DNA of 64,000 bases from NCBI GenBank assembly GCA_914767715.1, contig OU612070.1, forward strand, positions 7,025,501 through 7,089,500, read 5' to 3'. The notes under the pieces were generated by a model, which saw nothing but the letters and a program-made list of their open reading frames with translations, did not search any database and had not been told where the DNA came from. Of this stretch, positions 44,501 through 59,200 are shown in pieces. Numbering within the stretch: position 1 is the stretch's first letter; the number at the start of each line of letters is the position of its first letter. The position numbers and the translations under genes are program-made. The DNA comes from Membranipora membranacea. Lineage: Eukaryota; Bryozoa; Gymnolaemata; Cheilostomatida; Membraniporidae.

Positions 44501-47500
44501 TGTAGGGAAATCCCATGAAAACATCGGTGTGCTGGTAGAATAATATTTTAGAATGAAGCACAAATCGAAAAGAGGCACGGTTACTTACTTTATTATACTC
44601 TTTATAGCCGGCCTTTTCCTAAAAATAGAACCAAAATCCTGATTGGATTTGGCTGATTACCGATGCATAGAATTTAAATTGTTTTTGCAAGATGGTACGT
44701 TGGTACGATACGATGATATGATGGTTGATACAGATCTATAAATGCTTTTATGGATTCATATCATATTAACACATGTAAGCATCAGAACATACAGAGATCC
44801 ACACACATATCTACACAGATCATTTAATTTTTTATTGTGTAAATATTCAAGCCACACCTTTCTAGTTTTGCTTTAACTAGTCAGTAAGCTGATTTCATCA
44901 TTTGATTATGACAAAACTTTAAGAAAAAGTTGATCCAGGCCATAGATAAAACAACTTATGTAAATGTATTAGCACTTTATTTACTACCAGCACACTTACG
45001 GGTGAATTCTGCGGTACTCAGCCGGTGAAACTTTCTTCTTAGGATTGTTTACATCTGTCTTTTCATCCTCATCTGGTAAAAGATATAAATTTGTTTGTGT
45101 GACCATCAATCACAGTAAAGTATATTATGTTTTCTACTTAACAGCTGAGGTGCGTCCTTGAACAGGTAGTTGTCTGACGCAGAAGCCTTTAGATCGTAGG
45201 TTAGTTGAATGGCCAAGACACACAAGGATTTTTCAGGGTATTTCCATGTATCATTACCAATGCTTGATACACCAAGTCTAAATATGCAGGTGACTAACTT
45301 ACTGCTGATATCAATCAGTTACTACCAAATATGCATGATGGTTTAAAACATACAACACAAACTCATATTACTAACAAAAGATTTTGAGGGATACCCACCA
45401 TTATCGGGAGCATTTTTAACCCTGATAGCCGGGTTGAAGGTATCCGATCTCAGAGTAGTGCCCATCTCTTTCTTTATAACATCAAAGTGTTTCCTCCTGA
45501 AAGTGATCCACACTGCAAAGCAGCAGTATGTGTACAGGGTCTAAAATAAACAACAAAATCCTGAAATAAAAAATCTACCAACATATTTGACCAGTAAAAG
45601 GTGCAAAAGAGACAATAAACGCAGAAAAATATTATGAATACTTTTTTATGTTATCGGTATCTCAATTTTGTTGCAAACCTGTTTACAGCAAAGACTGTTA
45701 TGGACTATACCACAACTAATTCATATAGCCTTCACATTCGATATTATCATCAAGAAACTACCCTCCAAACACATCTTTTGTACTCACCTCATAAAGATCT
45801 CGATCTCTGTATGTGTTTGATACTCTCTTACTACAAAAGGAAAAAAAGTGTTGTTGGTGAGTACGTTGGTTTTGCTATAAGCTGTAGAGTTGTAACACAT
45901 CCATGTTTTTATGTATATATAATGGTTACAGGTTTGTGGTAGAAATTTAATTCCTGAAGGAGAAACATGCAACGATCCAACAAATTGCACTCAAAACAAG
46001 AGATGGAGTAAATTGTATATATCACAGACCTGCCACAGCCCATATGGTGAGCGTCGTCTAACCCGACACCCATCACCAGGTGACAGTAAGACCTGCCCAG
46101 TCTCTTCCTGGCTATCTCTACTTTAGCACAAGCGTCGGCAAACAGCTTCCTCTCAGTCTGACCTGGCTCTCTGAGGGGAAAAAGACACAAGCAAAATAAT
46201 GCAAGAGTAATCTAGAGTTATCTTGCCTCAACAAAGTAGAGGTAACTTCCCACATTAGTTATGCTCCTACGCCACAATATAGAGTCAGGAAGGGTGAGAC
46301 ATTCCACCCCCTCCCCCGAAAGAGTACACCCTGTGACCTACTGACATATGTAACGATGAACATATATTGGCATGTACTAACAGGTGAGGTGGCATATATG
46401 GATGACAGGTGCTTAGTGACCTATATTCTACATTTATTTGTGCATGTGCTTGGTCAAAATGAGGGACGATACTAAAAGTAAACTGATTTCCTAAGATATT
46501 TAGGCTATATTTGTGTGTGTGTATTATATGTGATAACAACCGTGTTTGGTAGGCTCCCTCGCTGTGAAGATAGAAAATAGCAATTTTTGACAAACAGCAG
46601 AAATATAAATGGCGGTACTTTGGGTGTAAAGAGTGTCTGCCTGTTCTGTCAGGATAATTATTCTTATAACATGGCATCACAGAGATTAACTTATATGGGC
46701 GTAAATGATTCACTCGTTGTGTCCCATCAAGTAAAAACCAATTGTTGACTCTGTGCTGTATTGCGCTGTACAATTAAGTCAATACTGAGAGATTTAAAAA
46801 CCTGTACTGTATGTCTTTGAGGCGGCAGACAGCAAAGCTTATTAGAAAGTGTGAGAGTTGAGTTAATTCACAGCAACATAATACTTTTTAGCAGCAAAGC
46901 AATCATACAATATTAAGACCTGAACTCACATGCTGGTTGAATTCTTTCCTTTTATTTCCAGATCTTGCTTTTTGAAGAAACAGTCATAGTAGAATAACAT
47001 ATTGTAAAGGAAGTCGTCAAACTGCTTTGCTCTGCAAAAAAAGGAAACAATGTATATAATCAGAACATTTAAGCAAGAATCCTATAAATAAACGTGTTCT
47101 TCTTGCTTTTAAATTTTGCCACTATGTCAACCCAGATAACGGAATATTATCAGAAGTAGCAGAAGCTATGAGGCTCGTGAAATAATCTCTTGGTGATATA
47201 ATCTTTTGTTACATGTTTGGAATGAACATATGACTGCTATTCATGCCCAAGATCCCAATACCTGTTACCAAAAGTTAAGACCAGCAGATTTTAAATAGCT
47301 TAATACCAGTTAGAATTAAGATTTTGAATATCAGAGCCATTCCTACAGCACTATTATGATATATCATTGACAATATTACCAAATAAACTGAATTTGAAAA
47401 ACACACCATTTGCTGTCTAGCAGCATGTAGATGTTAAAATCGACTATCACCCTATAATCCTGGAGTAGGCTAAACCTGTTGATCCACCTACTTGAATATG

Positions 47501-49144
47501 ATGCTATCAAAGTCTGGAGCTATCGGTTTCTGCATCTGCTCTATAAGTTGATCATAAGCTACAGCTTTGATATCATCTAACATGACTGTAGAATTCTTTG
47601 ATCCTTTATTCTTCTGTCTACCTGGTGAGCCGTGTCTATTACCATGTCTGCCTCGAAATTCTACAAAACCAGCACACAAAGATGATGATGTGGATGATTT
47701 TATCTATTTTATATCATGGATCAGGTATAGTCCTAGCAAGCTTGTCAAGGCAGGGTTATAGAGTCGATGCCTGAAGAAATAAGCAGGCTAAGTGATGTTA
47801 CTTTTACTGATATCATGGTTTGCGGGTAGATAGCAAGATAGTTCAACAAAGCACTTGAAGACTCTGTCCTGTTTAGGATAGGAAATTTTACGGGGAAAGA
47901 TTTTTTGAACCAGGGCTAAAGGTCTCACGTGTAGGGGGAGCAGCAGCAGTTGTCCTCTGTCTGTTTGTTGTGTTAGAAGCCACTCTGTCGTTACGCTTGG
48001 ATACTGCAGCATGTCTCACCTCTCCAACTTTTCCTCTTTTACGCTTCTCTTTATTATCTGAGGCGATAGCACCGCTAGGGTCATAAAATACAAGGATTGA
48101 GTTAGAAAAGTATTTACATTATAAAAAATTATATCTATGAGATATATACCTGCAATAAGATTGTTTGGTCATTGGATTTGATATATCATTCAGATAAAGC
48201 TAACTTTTTATTTGCGTTGTTTTGGAGTTATTCTTGTTTAACCAGAGTTTTAAATTACCCTGGTCATACTAGATAGAGTGTGTATATACAGGAATTGTAA
48301 GATGGACTAGTTACCTCTTTGTGTCTGCGTACCACTCCAGTGTGCCATCCTCATTTGTTTTTAAGTTCCATCTGACACCCAGTGGTGTTGAAAACTAAAA
48401 TATATAACAGCAAGGGATCAGGAATTGCTCAGTAGGTAGAGCGCCGGACTCTTGACTGCAAGGTCAAGGGTTCGATCCTCAGTGGTGCCCGTTGGTACAA
48501 ACTCCTGATTTGTCCGTTGCTGGTCATCAACCCTAGCCGACCTCAAAAAACTAATTACGTTCTTTCCCCTACCGGTTGCTAAAGTCACGATTCCATCTCA
48601 GTGTTTGCGACTTGCCAAAACCAGCAAAGCAAGGTGAGTTGGTAGCCCGATTAATACCAACATAAAAACCAACACGAACACCACGCAAAATAACTCATCA
48701 AGTACACTAAGAACAATCAGGTTTTTGGTACAACATTCTTAAGTTCTCATTCTAATCTGAAATACTTCTTTAGGTTCATAAGCAGCCTGTGGTCTAGTAC
48801 CAACTAATTGTACTCAAAACTTAAAAAAAATGTACAAAGTACTAAAAGTCTAATAGGTACCATTTGGTATGTAGTAACATGTAAATTGTATTTTTAAGAA
48901 CATTCTTGTCTCAAATTTGAGTGATAACTAGTCTAAACTGGGCCACATGCTGTTCATGAGCCTAGAGCAATATTTTAAGCTGGACTGAGTGCTCTAGAAA
49001 TGTTTCCCAAAAAACCTGGTGGTGGTACTTTCACAACAATCATTCACTAGCTTAGCTTACTTTCCTTAGAGTCACAGCAGCTAAGTATCATAGATAGATA
49101 TTGATAAATACCTTATCAAGTCCTGTGGCAGACTTCTGAGCCAT
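41524..49144 (-). CDS. PPP1R36: PPP1R36, protein phosphatase 1 regulatory subunit 36
   Basis: Fourteen minus-strand exons: 49144-49112, 48394-48315, 48074-47929, 47660-47492, 47031-46930, 46170-46030, 45830-45788, 45540-45399, 45072-45000, 44618-44589, 44324-44235, 43607-43500, 43213-43047, 41591-41524. Phases agree throughout, giving 463 aa (human about 422). The conserved core carries LYNMLFYYDCFF, then SYCHLVMGVGLDDAHHMGCG, RVSNTYRDRDLYE and FRRKHFDVIKKEM, then RSDTFNPAIRVKN; this is the PP1-inhibitor-family pattern. The C-terminal third is low-complexity and acidic (EEEGGEEGAKKEDG). The mammalian protein binds and inhibits PP1 and is testis-enriched. No clear RVxF docking motif was found. 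The gene is divergent from KNTC1 and convergent with the lectin. Family call is from remembered similarity. Confidence 0.8.
41657..41845. mobile_element. MITE copy, TTGGCTCTGAT family
   Basis: About 190 bp in PPP1R36 intron 13 with ends GCTCTGATTGG and CCAATCAGTTCAGAGC and internal GAGAGAGCCGATGCCAGGTC, similar to the copy at 27231-27420. No coding capacity. Confidence 0.55.
43442..43477. repeat. Short hairpin in PPP1R36 intron 12
   Basis: Stem ATCAGATCAAGGAGT and ACTCCTTGATCAGAT around a 5-base loop, one mismatch. Its role is unknown. Confidence 0.5.
48415..48700 (+). mobile_element. tRNA-derived SINE
   Basis: A tRNA-like head (about 48415-48490) has a pol III A box (TTGCTCAGTAGG) and B box (GGTTCGATCC), but the anticodon and T stems do not pair, so it is not a functional tRNA. 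A non-tRNA body of about 200 bp follows. It lies in PPP1R36 intron 1, antisense to the gene, about 20 bp from the exon 2 acceptor. The right end is approximate. Confidence 0.6.
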
Positions 49145-50218
49145 GCTGTAAAATGCTTCTGGAGATCAAGTAGAACAGTCAGTATTTCCTCTTCCCTTTG
49201 GCTGAAAATTTGCTGGTTGTGTGTACTCCGACTGAGAGTGAGAAACTGTTCAACAAAAATCCAGATTTGGTTGACTGCAGTCCTGCTTTGATGATGAAGT
49301 TGCTACAACAACATCCCCCCATTTATATTGACAAAAACAAAGCTGACCAAAGTTATTTTTCTATAATTCTTAATAGGAATAAGAGTAAATTTTCCGACAG
49401 GAATAAGAGATGTTTTGCCAGAGACATTCAGAAGCAAATATTGTGGGAAATTGGAAAAGTTGCAAATCCTAGATAATAATAATATGTAAGTAACTGATAA
49501 AGAGAAGAACCAGCCAAGCCTCTGCTAATGTATCGGATTATCTTATTGTGATCTTCCATCCTGTATTTATGTGAAGAGTTAATTTAGTCTATGATAACTC
49601 TCTTCAATAACATCACTCACAAACAGGCATCCTCACCTGCTTGAGCTGATCCTACTTATTTTATATATATATTAATTATTATATTATTATTACTAAATTA
49701 TTTATTAGGACTGTCTTATTTGAGGTTTAACTAATTCAAGTAAAACCAATAAGGGAGTTCATTGGTAAAGCTAAGAGTAAGAGTGAAATAAAAGAGAAGA
49801 ACTGGTCTAAGCAGAGTGTATAGAAAACAATTTTCTCTAGTCTGGTGTAAACCAACTATGATGATGATGAGTATGATATTGTTGTTGAATTTCAAATCAC
49901 TTTCTCTTGGAGTGGGAGTAGAAAAAACTATCCTTATCTGTCCTCACTGTCAAACCAGCCCCAGGGTCTTCCTTAAACCAATGTATCGCTCTATGGGTGG
50001 GAGTAAGTACTTAATTAAGACTGAAGAACGCTACCTGTGACCTGCAGAGGTTGGTACATATGGCTTTATGGATGCTTGCACAGTAAGTGACGTGTTAATG
50101 TGTAAGATTCCAGTGTATTGTGCCAGTGCGTTTGCTCAACTAAAAGTAGGTTCTGTTTCAGTTCAACCAGGATAATTGGCAGTAGTGATAACCTGGTGAG
50201 ACAAAGTGGAGCTAGAAG
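49145..50218. promoter_or_regulatory. Divergent PPP1R36/KNTC1 intergenic region
   Basis: The start codons of PPP1R36 (49144, minus) and KNTC1 (50219, plus) are about 1.07 kb apart, so both promoters must lie here or in 5' UTR introns. A 92-codon open frame at 49198-49476 begins with TTG, contains a hydrophilic segment (RNKSKFSDRNKRCFARDI) and is not recognised. An AT-rich tract lies at 49655-49715. No clear TATA box was found. Confidence 0.4.
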
Positions 50219-53200
50219 ATGTGGTGCAGCAGCACTGAATCATATCAGGTTAGTGTGAGTTGCATCGTGAGTAGCTTTGTTCCTGTTATATGGAGCTGTT
50301 ATGAATTTTGAAACCATGATTTTCGTTTATGAATATATGCTTACAAAAATTCTGATACTTGAAGGCCCTAAACTTACTTACTACTTGGCATAGATTCCTA
50401 TAACCATATGACCCGTTGTAGCTCAGCAAGAGTTCTTGAACCGAATTTATCATATATCGGAACAATGCATTATTCTTGAAGAGCAGCTCTTGTATGCTAT
50501 AAAAATGTCACCCTTGAATGGAAAACTCTCATACCTACAGCACTGTTTCAGGCTATGTTCTCAATCCCTGCTTTATCGAACTCATTTATTTACCCAGTCT
50601 GATGGAGGAACTCTTGCTGATAGTTCTGTCTCTAACTGTGAGGAGAAGGTAGCTGTGGCTGTAAACAAGTCAGTTACAGTACATGATCGTGAGACGCTAA
50701 GAGAAATAATACAACTCAACTTTGGTGAGTGATTCATTGAAGTTAGACAAACAGTAAGTGACAGTGTAGGCGACTAGGTTGTAATTTAAACATTGTTACC
50801 TGGTGTTTCTTGGAGTCTGTGATTATTTGGAATAATATATAAAGATCATCAAAAAAGTTTTGTCTGTTGATCTGATGGTTAAAACAATGTGCTGTAGTGG
50901 CTCATTTGGTAGCATTCTGACTGGGTCAAAACAGGGCGATGTTGTAAGTCAAACACTTAGCCACGCCCGACAACAATCATTATGATCTTCTGTACATTGT
51001 TATGTTACTGTTTTTTTTTCCATCAGACAGTGAAGTCAACTGTATCTGCTGGGCTGATAGCGTTGGAAGTTTCCTGCTGGTTGCCGAGCATTCTGGTCTG
51101 CTACACACTGTACATACTAAAAGTCAGCGAGTCATCAATTCTGAGAAAGTGTATCAGTCATATAATGATGTCTCCAAAACATTCCTTCAACTTTTGGTGG
51201 TCGAAGAGTCAAGTAAGTGGTTAAAACTCACAGAGGACAACAAAGTATCACCACAGCTATTTTTAAATACTTTTGAATTTCAACCCAACAAACCTGTGTA
51301 TGTGCATCACTGTTTTCTGTGGTCCGTGTTATTGTAAATAATCGGAAAACCTGGACACCAAAGTTTAGCTGTTTTGAATTTTTTTAGAACTGGTTATCAT
51401 ACTTGGATCAGATCACATGGTACATGGTTTCATGAACATGGATTATGCTGCGCTGGACAGAGGTAAGTGTATTCTTGACGCGTTTTTAAATGTACATGTA
51501 TATTGTCATGATTCTGTAGAGTTAACCGGTTGATATAATCTATTATATATATGTCAGATGAAAACCAATTTACCTACATTCTAATTGACAAAATGAGGAA
51601 CATCCATGCTACCATGTTATCTCGGAATTTCAATGTAGCAATCGGTTCAAACCTCGATATATTCCACAGATACCCTCATTTTTCCATAAAATTTTACGTG
51701 GTTTTATATGTCATATAAAATATGGCTTGATCAGCAAAATGTTTTGATATATAGATATATTTATATATATTTATATACCATGTGTATTCACTCCTACTAT
51801 TTGGAGGTACTGCAGATAGGTCAACTATTAGTAATCCATTACAAATCTTGTGTCTACAAACATGATATCCCAACTTAAATGAACTTTTATATATGTTCAT
51901 TCATGTTGTCTTGAGAATGCATTCAAACTCAGAAATTTTGTTGTTGATAGCATTGTGTGAAGGTGCTCTACAGAAAGCTGTAGCGTTACGTCAGCATATT
52001 GTGCACACCACAGTACAGTCTCCTCATGGTGCTCAGTATATATTACCTGATGTGTATCTGGGTCATATCTCTCTCATAGCACTGGTTAGTAGAGTATTCG
52101 ACTATTGAGCACTGTATCATAAGAAAATCAAACCTGAATTACACATAATTTACCCCAAAATGTACTTATTAACTCTACTCAGTGCACTGAAGGGCTTTGA
52201 ACATGAACAAATTTAAATCAGTCAAAACTTTCATCACAGAAAAAACTCTAGTCTGTGTTATGTGGGCAATAAGGACAGCTTCATTTATTGAACTTGTAAG
52301 CAGTTTGCTTGGTATGCCTGGCAAATCCAAGAGTCTAGACAGCCTGGATTAGGTTCTCTTGTGATTATTATGCAATGCTGCGTTATCTGTAACAGGGCGG
52401 TGAGGAGGACAGTCTGAGCCGTATAGACTATGATCGGATTAGTAGCAGCTGGAGTATAGAAGCTCAGACTAGCCTGTATGGATACGGTGATCAGGTGAAG
52501 GGAATCAAACTCTCTCCTCAGTATCTTCTCACTCTGACTAGTCAAGTAAGTAAAACTTGTCCTCTTGTTATATTATCTTCATAATGTAGCAACCATATTT
52601 GGCAAGTCTCTAGAACCAATCTTTAGGATAGTTTAAGTGCTCAAAATCAAGTGTCAATCCGGTGTGTATTCTGGAATCCTTTCCTTACATAGTACTCCTT
52701 ATGTGCGCCAATGCAAAAGAAAGTGTTGTGTGTTCAAGGCCTTAGACCATGAGGAAATAGCGTCAACTCAAAACACAGCGTAGCAGTTAGATCGGTTAGG
52801 GAGGATGGATTTGGATATTGATTTGATTAGTTTCTATCGTAATCGTTTATTCTACATTCTGTTATCATGGCGATGAAAAAAAATGAATGTTTGCAAAAAA
52901 ATAAGAGTTTTGATGAGACTAAAAATATCACTCTACATACACAAATCTGTTGTTATAAACTGACATGAAAAATTGAAAAAAGCTGTTTTGCTGCTTCGTT
53001 GTGCGACATCTCTTAGGCTAATATGGATATGATGCGCGAGAGGATGTTCGTTGGCTAGTGTTTAAAACAATTCGATAGTGATGTGGATGGGTTGCATTGT
53101 GTAAAATCTTACTAAATAGATGTCAGATAGTTATCCTATCTAATCTATACAGGGATGTTTGGTGTTATGGAGTATACTGACATACACAGCAGTCAAGGTA

Positions 53201-56200
53201 TGGACCAATCAGAATATCACTGATGTGGCAGCACTGCGCCTATCTGATGATAAGTAAGTATAAGCTGATGTTGTCGGATAGTCCTCTGCTGCCTGACCTG
53301 ATCCTGACCTGTGACAACAACGAGATCAGCAGCTGAAAAATTATAATAAAATAGAAATGGAGGCAGATTAGACTTCAATTCACCAGTCCAGCTGTGCGAT
53401 AATGGATCACACTCACACTATAGCCAATATACAAATAATGACTATCTACATCTGGTGAATAGTTGCAGTCAACATTTTTATTTGTCATAATCAGGTTTCA
53501 TTGAATCCGTAGAAAATCTAAGTTTACACATGGGTTACCTTAATGAGTCTTGTGTCTTAACAAGATTTCATTACATTTTTCAGCTTACACAGGGGGGTGT
53601 CTTACATTGTTTGTAGATTATCAGATTGTGAGATTATAGTGTCTACCTCAGAGTGTATATCTGTTCTCTCCTTGCCTACTCTGGACACTGTTTACACCAT
53701 ACATACAACCAACGCTCTCCTAGCTGATAGTTACTCAGGTTTGCTTATGGTACACTATCTGACTGAGGAGGGGCCTGGAGCACCTCCCAAACTTACATAC
53801 ATCTCTATGATCAGCTCTAAGGCTAGATATGACATGATGATTAAAAGGCAGCAGTATGATGAAGCTTTGATGTTTGCGAAGAAACACAGTCTAGATACAC
53901 AGGTAAGGGTCAAGGTTGTAGAGATCGGGCTGTAGAGAATATCTGTAGCTGTCAGGTTTGATGCAGTGTGTAGATATGGTTATGCTTGATATTTGGTCGA
54001 TATTATTTATTCAACAAATCCTCTCCGGATACATCAAGCAGGGAGTTTGGGAAAAGCTCTCTACATCAAATTTAATAAAATTGGGTTGTATTTGCTGTAT
54101 TTGAAGTCTCCTCTTCGTATTGCTGCTAACCAATAGAAAGGGAGTGAGTGTCCCAAAATAGACAGTTTTCTGAGCTCTTATTTATGCCTCAATTCGGATT
54201 TGTGCTCTCTACAGTTTGGTACTTTTAACCCACGCCACATAGGAAAAACCAGCTGAAAGAGGGTTATCTTGAAAACCACATATGATAGGATAAAAATGAT
54301 TTTTGATTCAGAGTCCGCACCATTAAAAACCCTGTGAGACAGGGTTTCCAAATCATTGGAGGCTTGAATGTTGATAAATCTTAATTTTAGTGACGAAACT
54401 CATGAAAAATTCTGCCAAATTGTCCGCAAAACAGGCAGAAAATATGTATTCCATGTTTATTCTGGAGAAGAGTAAGTCCTTACGACTTTTACCTAGAAAA
54501 CAGAAAAATTGTTAAAAACTATGGTGTAGAATTAAAAAGACATGTAACTAAAAATCAAGAACAATGACAGGTAAAATTACAAAGTACACACAGACATTAA
54601 TTAGCAGTAAAACATTACACAAGTTAATACACAATAGCTAGGAAATGAAAAGTTAGAACAATGCAGCAGTAGGCTACTAAAAAGAAATGATAAGAACTCA
54701 CTCATTAATTGAGAAGTTTGAGGACGTGGCTCCGAGTGGCATTTTTGAATGAAGCAAGGGATTGACTCAGCTTAATATGATTGGGTAATTCGTTAAACTT
54801 CTGAGCACCGAAATCAGCCAAAGCAAATCTAAAATTTTTATTTGGATAGTCTAAACCCAGAACTTTTAGCGAGCCGAGTTTCACTAGTTAATTTCTCGGG
54901 GAGCAGGTTGGTATCAATTATTGGGACTTCTAACAATTTTTTATGCTATGTGCTATAATTGACTATCCAATAACTAAAATTATTTCCCAAACTATGTCCG
55001 TATGAATTTTCAAAGTTGCAGATCCTGAATCAAAAACAATTTTTAACCTATTATAAGCGGTTTTCAAGATAACCCTCTTTTCAGCACGTTTTTCCTATGC
55101 GGCGTGGGTTAAAAGTACCAAACTGGAGAGAGGACAACTCCGAATTGAGGCCTAAATCGGAGCTCAGAAAACTGTCTATACTGGCAAACTTGAACAAAAT
55201 TGACCCACATCAATTCAAATTTCTACTTAGGTTGTATGGCAATGGGCTTATCATGATTGTTAAAAACAGGTGTCAGCTTCAATATATAAGATTGATTTTT
55301 ATTGAAAAATGGGAAAGTGAAATTCAATTCTGAGATGCAGATCTAAGTCAAAATCATCACCTGATCATCACGTTACATTGTGTCCCACACAAATTTATCT
55401 TTTCAAATATATAAATGAATATATAAGTAAATGTATATATACATATACACATTTAACTATATTTATTACATGTATATATATTATCATATCTTTTATGTAT
55501 ATATACATACATATGTATAAAAGTTATATGTCTGTTACAGTTGGTGTACGAGGCTAAAGCTTGTAGGATCTCTCAGGATATAACTGTTAGTACGGCAGCA
55601 GAGTTTCGCTCGTGTCTGGATGAGCTCACAGATATACACAGAGTAGTAGATCTGTGTATACAGAGCAGGTCTGCTGTCGGGGATATAATGAGCAGAGTAT
55701 TAAAGTATGCACTACTCAGGCTACAGAAAGCTGGACAACATAGCAAGTCAAGTCAGGGTGACAGAATGAAAGAGGTTAGCTCTTAACATTATTATGTTCT
55801 CTATAATAACGATATGGTTTTCAATCTGTATTGCATTTTTGTGTTTCCTATCTTGTTTTCTGGTAACAGGTCTTGCTGTTGTTTGCATATAGGTGTCTTT
55901 TCGCTAGAACACATGACAGAATTTTAATCATGTATCGCGCGATGAACGCTGTAACCTGCTTCTTGGGAGCTGTTCACTCTCGATTATAGTTTCTTGAGAA
56001 CAACTGTATTTCTCCTCAAGTGTTTTTTCTTTTAGGTTCTGAGAAGGTTGCAGATGTTCCACACCTACATTGAAGCCTTTGGGTCTAATTTATATACATT
56101 GGACAGCTGGCTGATATTCCTCAAATGTGACATATCAGCCGAGGTGCTGAGGCTAGCAAAATCTCAGTCTTTAACTGCCGCCATGATCATCTGGTCTAGA

Positions 56201-59200
56201 CACAAGGTAACTTTGCAGCGAGATCGGTATGGTTTTGCACTTTCCATTTTCATATCAATCCCTGCTTTCTCTCCAAGCGTGCTGCAACGTCAAACTGTAA
56301 TGCAAATTGGTCTTTCAAACTTTATTGATAGCAACTATGTTCGAACTTGGCATTTGGTCATGCTAGATATTTGATTAATTTGTGGATAGAATATATTTCT
56401 ACCTTCTATGTAAAATGTGTATAATCACTTTCAGGAAGAGCTGTTACCTACCCTCACTGCTCAGTGGCTGGATGACTTACTGACATGCCTGAGTACATCG
56501 CTGGATTGTGACACTGTAACCGGCTGGCTGTCAGAGCACCTGGTACATGCTGTTGACAGGCTGGAGAACCCAGAGCTAAGTGAAATGTTAGCTAAACATA
56601 TGGAGAGACTGGCTAGGGACTATGAGCTATCTAATAAGGTAGATTGTGATAGCTAATGTGTGACATTAGACGGTTGTAGTCGACTTTATTAGAACACAAA
56701 CCGATCAGACAGAGTTAAAAGATGCATACAATTTTTTAAAATCGTTCATGAAGGATGGATCTTGATTAGATTTACCTATGTTCCGATCATACCTTTGCTT
56801 GCTTATGATTATTTTAATACTTATTTTTATATCAATTCTCATCTCAATTATGTTCTACCAAGAATGTCGATTTAAACCACAAAACCAAAAAATAATACAA
56901 AAGGATAAAAGACATAAGGGCTTTATGGGTCAGGTCCACAGGCCTAGGAAGTGGTTGAAAATTTCTTTTTAAATACCTAACATTTTTAGATACAATTTGG
57001 CCTATGGCAAACAAACTAGGTTTTTCATTTCTCGAATTGAGTAGTCACAAAAAGTTATTTTATCATGGATCTGAATCATGAATCTGCAAGTTTGTTTATA
57101 TTACAGACTGATTGGCCAGATAACTCACTGCGACTGTGTTCTGTAGCTGATGGGATTAGATCAGCTCTACTCACTCCTACATTAGCGAGGCTCAGGCTTC
57201 TCAGGACTAATCTACAGAATATCAAAGATCTAAAGGACACTTATCAGTGTTATCTCTCCTATACTCAATACTGTGAGGTGAGATCGTAAACATATATATT
57301 ATATTATATGTGTATAAATACATAAATGAATATATTCTATATTATGGGTTAGATTGTAAACATAATTATCCTAGAGCAGTAAATTTTGGCTAGAGTTAAG
57401 TAAGACAGTTTTTGGTTGATTTAATGTCAGCTAGCACTTAAATTTGGCTAGCTGAGATAGGAGTCTAGAAGGGAGTTAGTAAATATTAGCAAGCCTTTGG
57501 TTTAGCTATTTGCTATTGCGAAGTGATGAAGTTTTCCTCTTGCAAATACTCAGCTCTAGGGTTATTATTTATTATGTACTTTCCTGCATTATATACAGTC
57601 TTGTGTTACAATTGAGTATAATATACAAATATCAATGTTCTCAACATAAATTTAAAAAAAGCAAAACTAAATCTTCTGGCTTCTCTTACCGAGTGATACC
57701 ATCTCTTGTATTTCTAACAAAACACGACACAAAAAAATCTGCATTTTATATTCTTATTTATGTAATTTTAACTATTACTATTTTAACTACTTTCAGCAAA
57801 CTCGAGAGTCTATAGTGTACAGACTGTTAGATGTTGTAGCTGTACCGTCAATGTTCAGACAGCACTATGAGAGTATAGCTAGTCTGTATATGAGTAAATA
57901 TTGTATTAGCTCTGACAAGAATCTACTCAGCTATGTACAGGTAATCATTTCTAAAAGCAGTAGTCAGTTTATAATATATATAACCGTGATCTTTGTGTGA
58001 TTATGGGATTAATTTTGTTGCGCTAAACATCAAGCAACCGTCTTAATTTGCTAAAACATGATATCATTGGGCCAACCGAGTCTGACTATGGTTGTTCTTA
58101 TGTTATGGTTGGTAAGTCACGCTCCTGCCTTTTGATGCTATTGATAGAAATATCAAATGAATTACTTGAAAAAGGCACAGCCTACAAGTCCAACTACAGG
58201 TTAGCTCTTTTCAAAGTAGTGTTTTGATGGATGAGATAAGAGACACCAGTGTTTTATCTCAGCGTTTGTACTGTAGGACCTGATAGAGAGATATCAGTAT
58301 ATAAGAGGATATGATAGTACAGGTTTACTCTGGGAGCAGAAGGCTGTCGAGGTAGTGATGTGTATAAATCAGCCGAGTTATCGACTGCAGGCTGTCACAG
58401 CACTTGCTATGCATTGTCAGACTCCCTGGTCTAAATGTATCGCTCAGATGGTAGATCAGACATGTGACCTGCTACAGCATCAAGAGTAAGTTCCTCTGAG
58501 GTTTACAGTTTTTTATTCTAAAGAGTTTGGCTCTCATTTGATCAAGTAAGATCCGGTTTGCATGCATTCGAGTTGGCTCCCTTCCATGGATAAGCCATAG
58601 TAGGGGGAAGCAATTTCAATTGCAGGTAATGTGGACCAAACCTGGTCTAGACTTGCATAGATGAGGGAAGATGATACTGATGGCTGCCTCTGATAACTCG
58701 AACATCATTGAGAGACGTCACAATACCTCTTGTTGTTACAAGACAGAGAGACATGATATTGACCCCCCCCCCCCCCATATCTGGTGCCAAGTTGCTCTTA
58801 GTTTACAGACATGTCGAAACACTCGGTACAGTTGTTAGGCTTGGGGACTTGGACCCAGGACCTCCAACACGTATGTGTAATAGGGTAGGCTTTCTAAATA
58901 ACGGGGCTACCTCCTAATCCCATCTACCTCCTAAACCTTGCTACATAGGTATGCTACGGAAAGCATATTTTATATTTATTACCAGAAACATATCAGAGTT
59001 AAGGGATATACAGAAGAGATCCGTCCTCTCACACCTCCTGTCAACATATAACATACCGAGGGAGGTGATACCTACACCCAGAAACGCTATCATGATCATC
59101 AAATATATACTGAGGAAAAGTGATCATAGTCTGAGTGGTCTACAACATGCACTGCAGGTAAAGTATATCTTTAGTGATTTAATGATACTAAGTGATTTTA

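Noticed and set aside
46285-46773. 162-codon open frame on the minus strand
   Set aside because: It falls wholly in PPP1R36 intron 5, shows no domain, and the flanking exons splice past it in phase.
47788-48012. Independent minus-strand gene starting MLQYPSVTTEW
   Set aside because: PPP1R36 exon 3 reads through this stretch in another frame and joins exon 4 in the right phase.
48415-48490. Functional tRNA gene
   Set aside because: A and B boxes are present, but the anticodon and T stems do not pair, and a SINE body follows.
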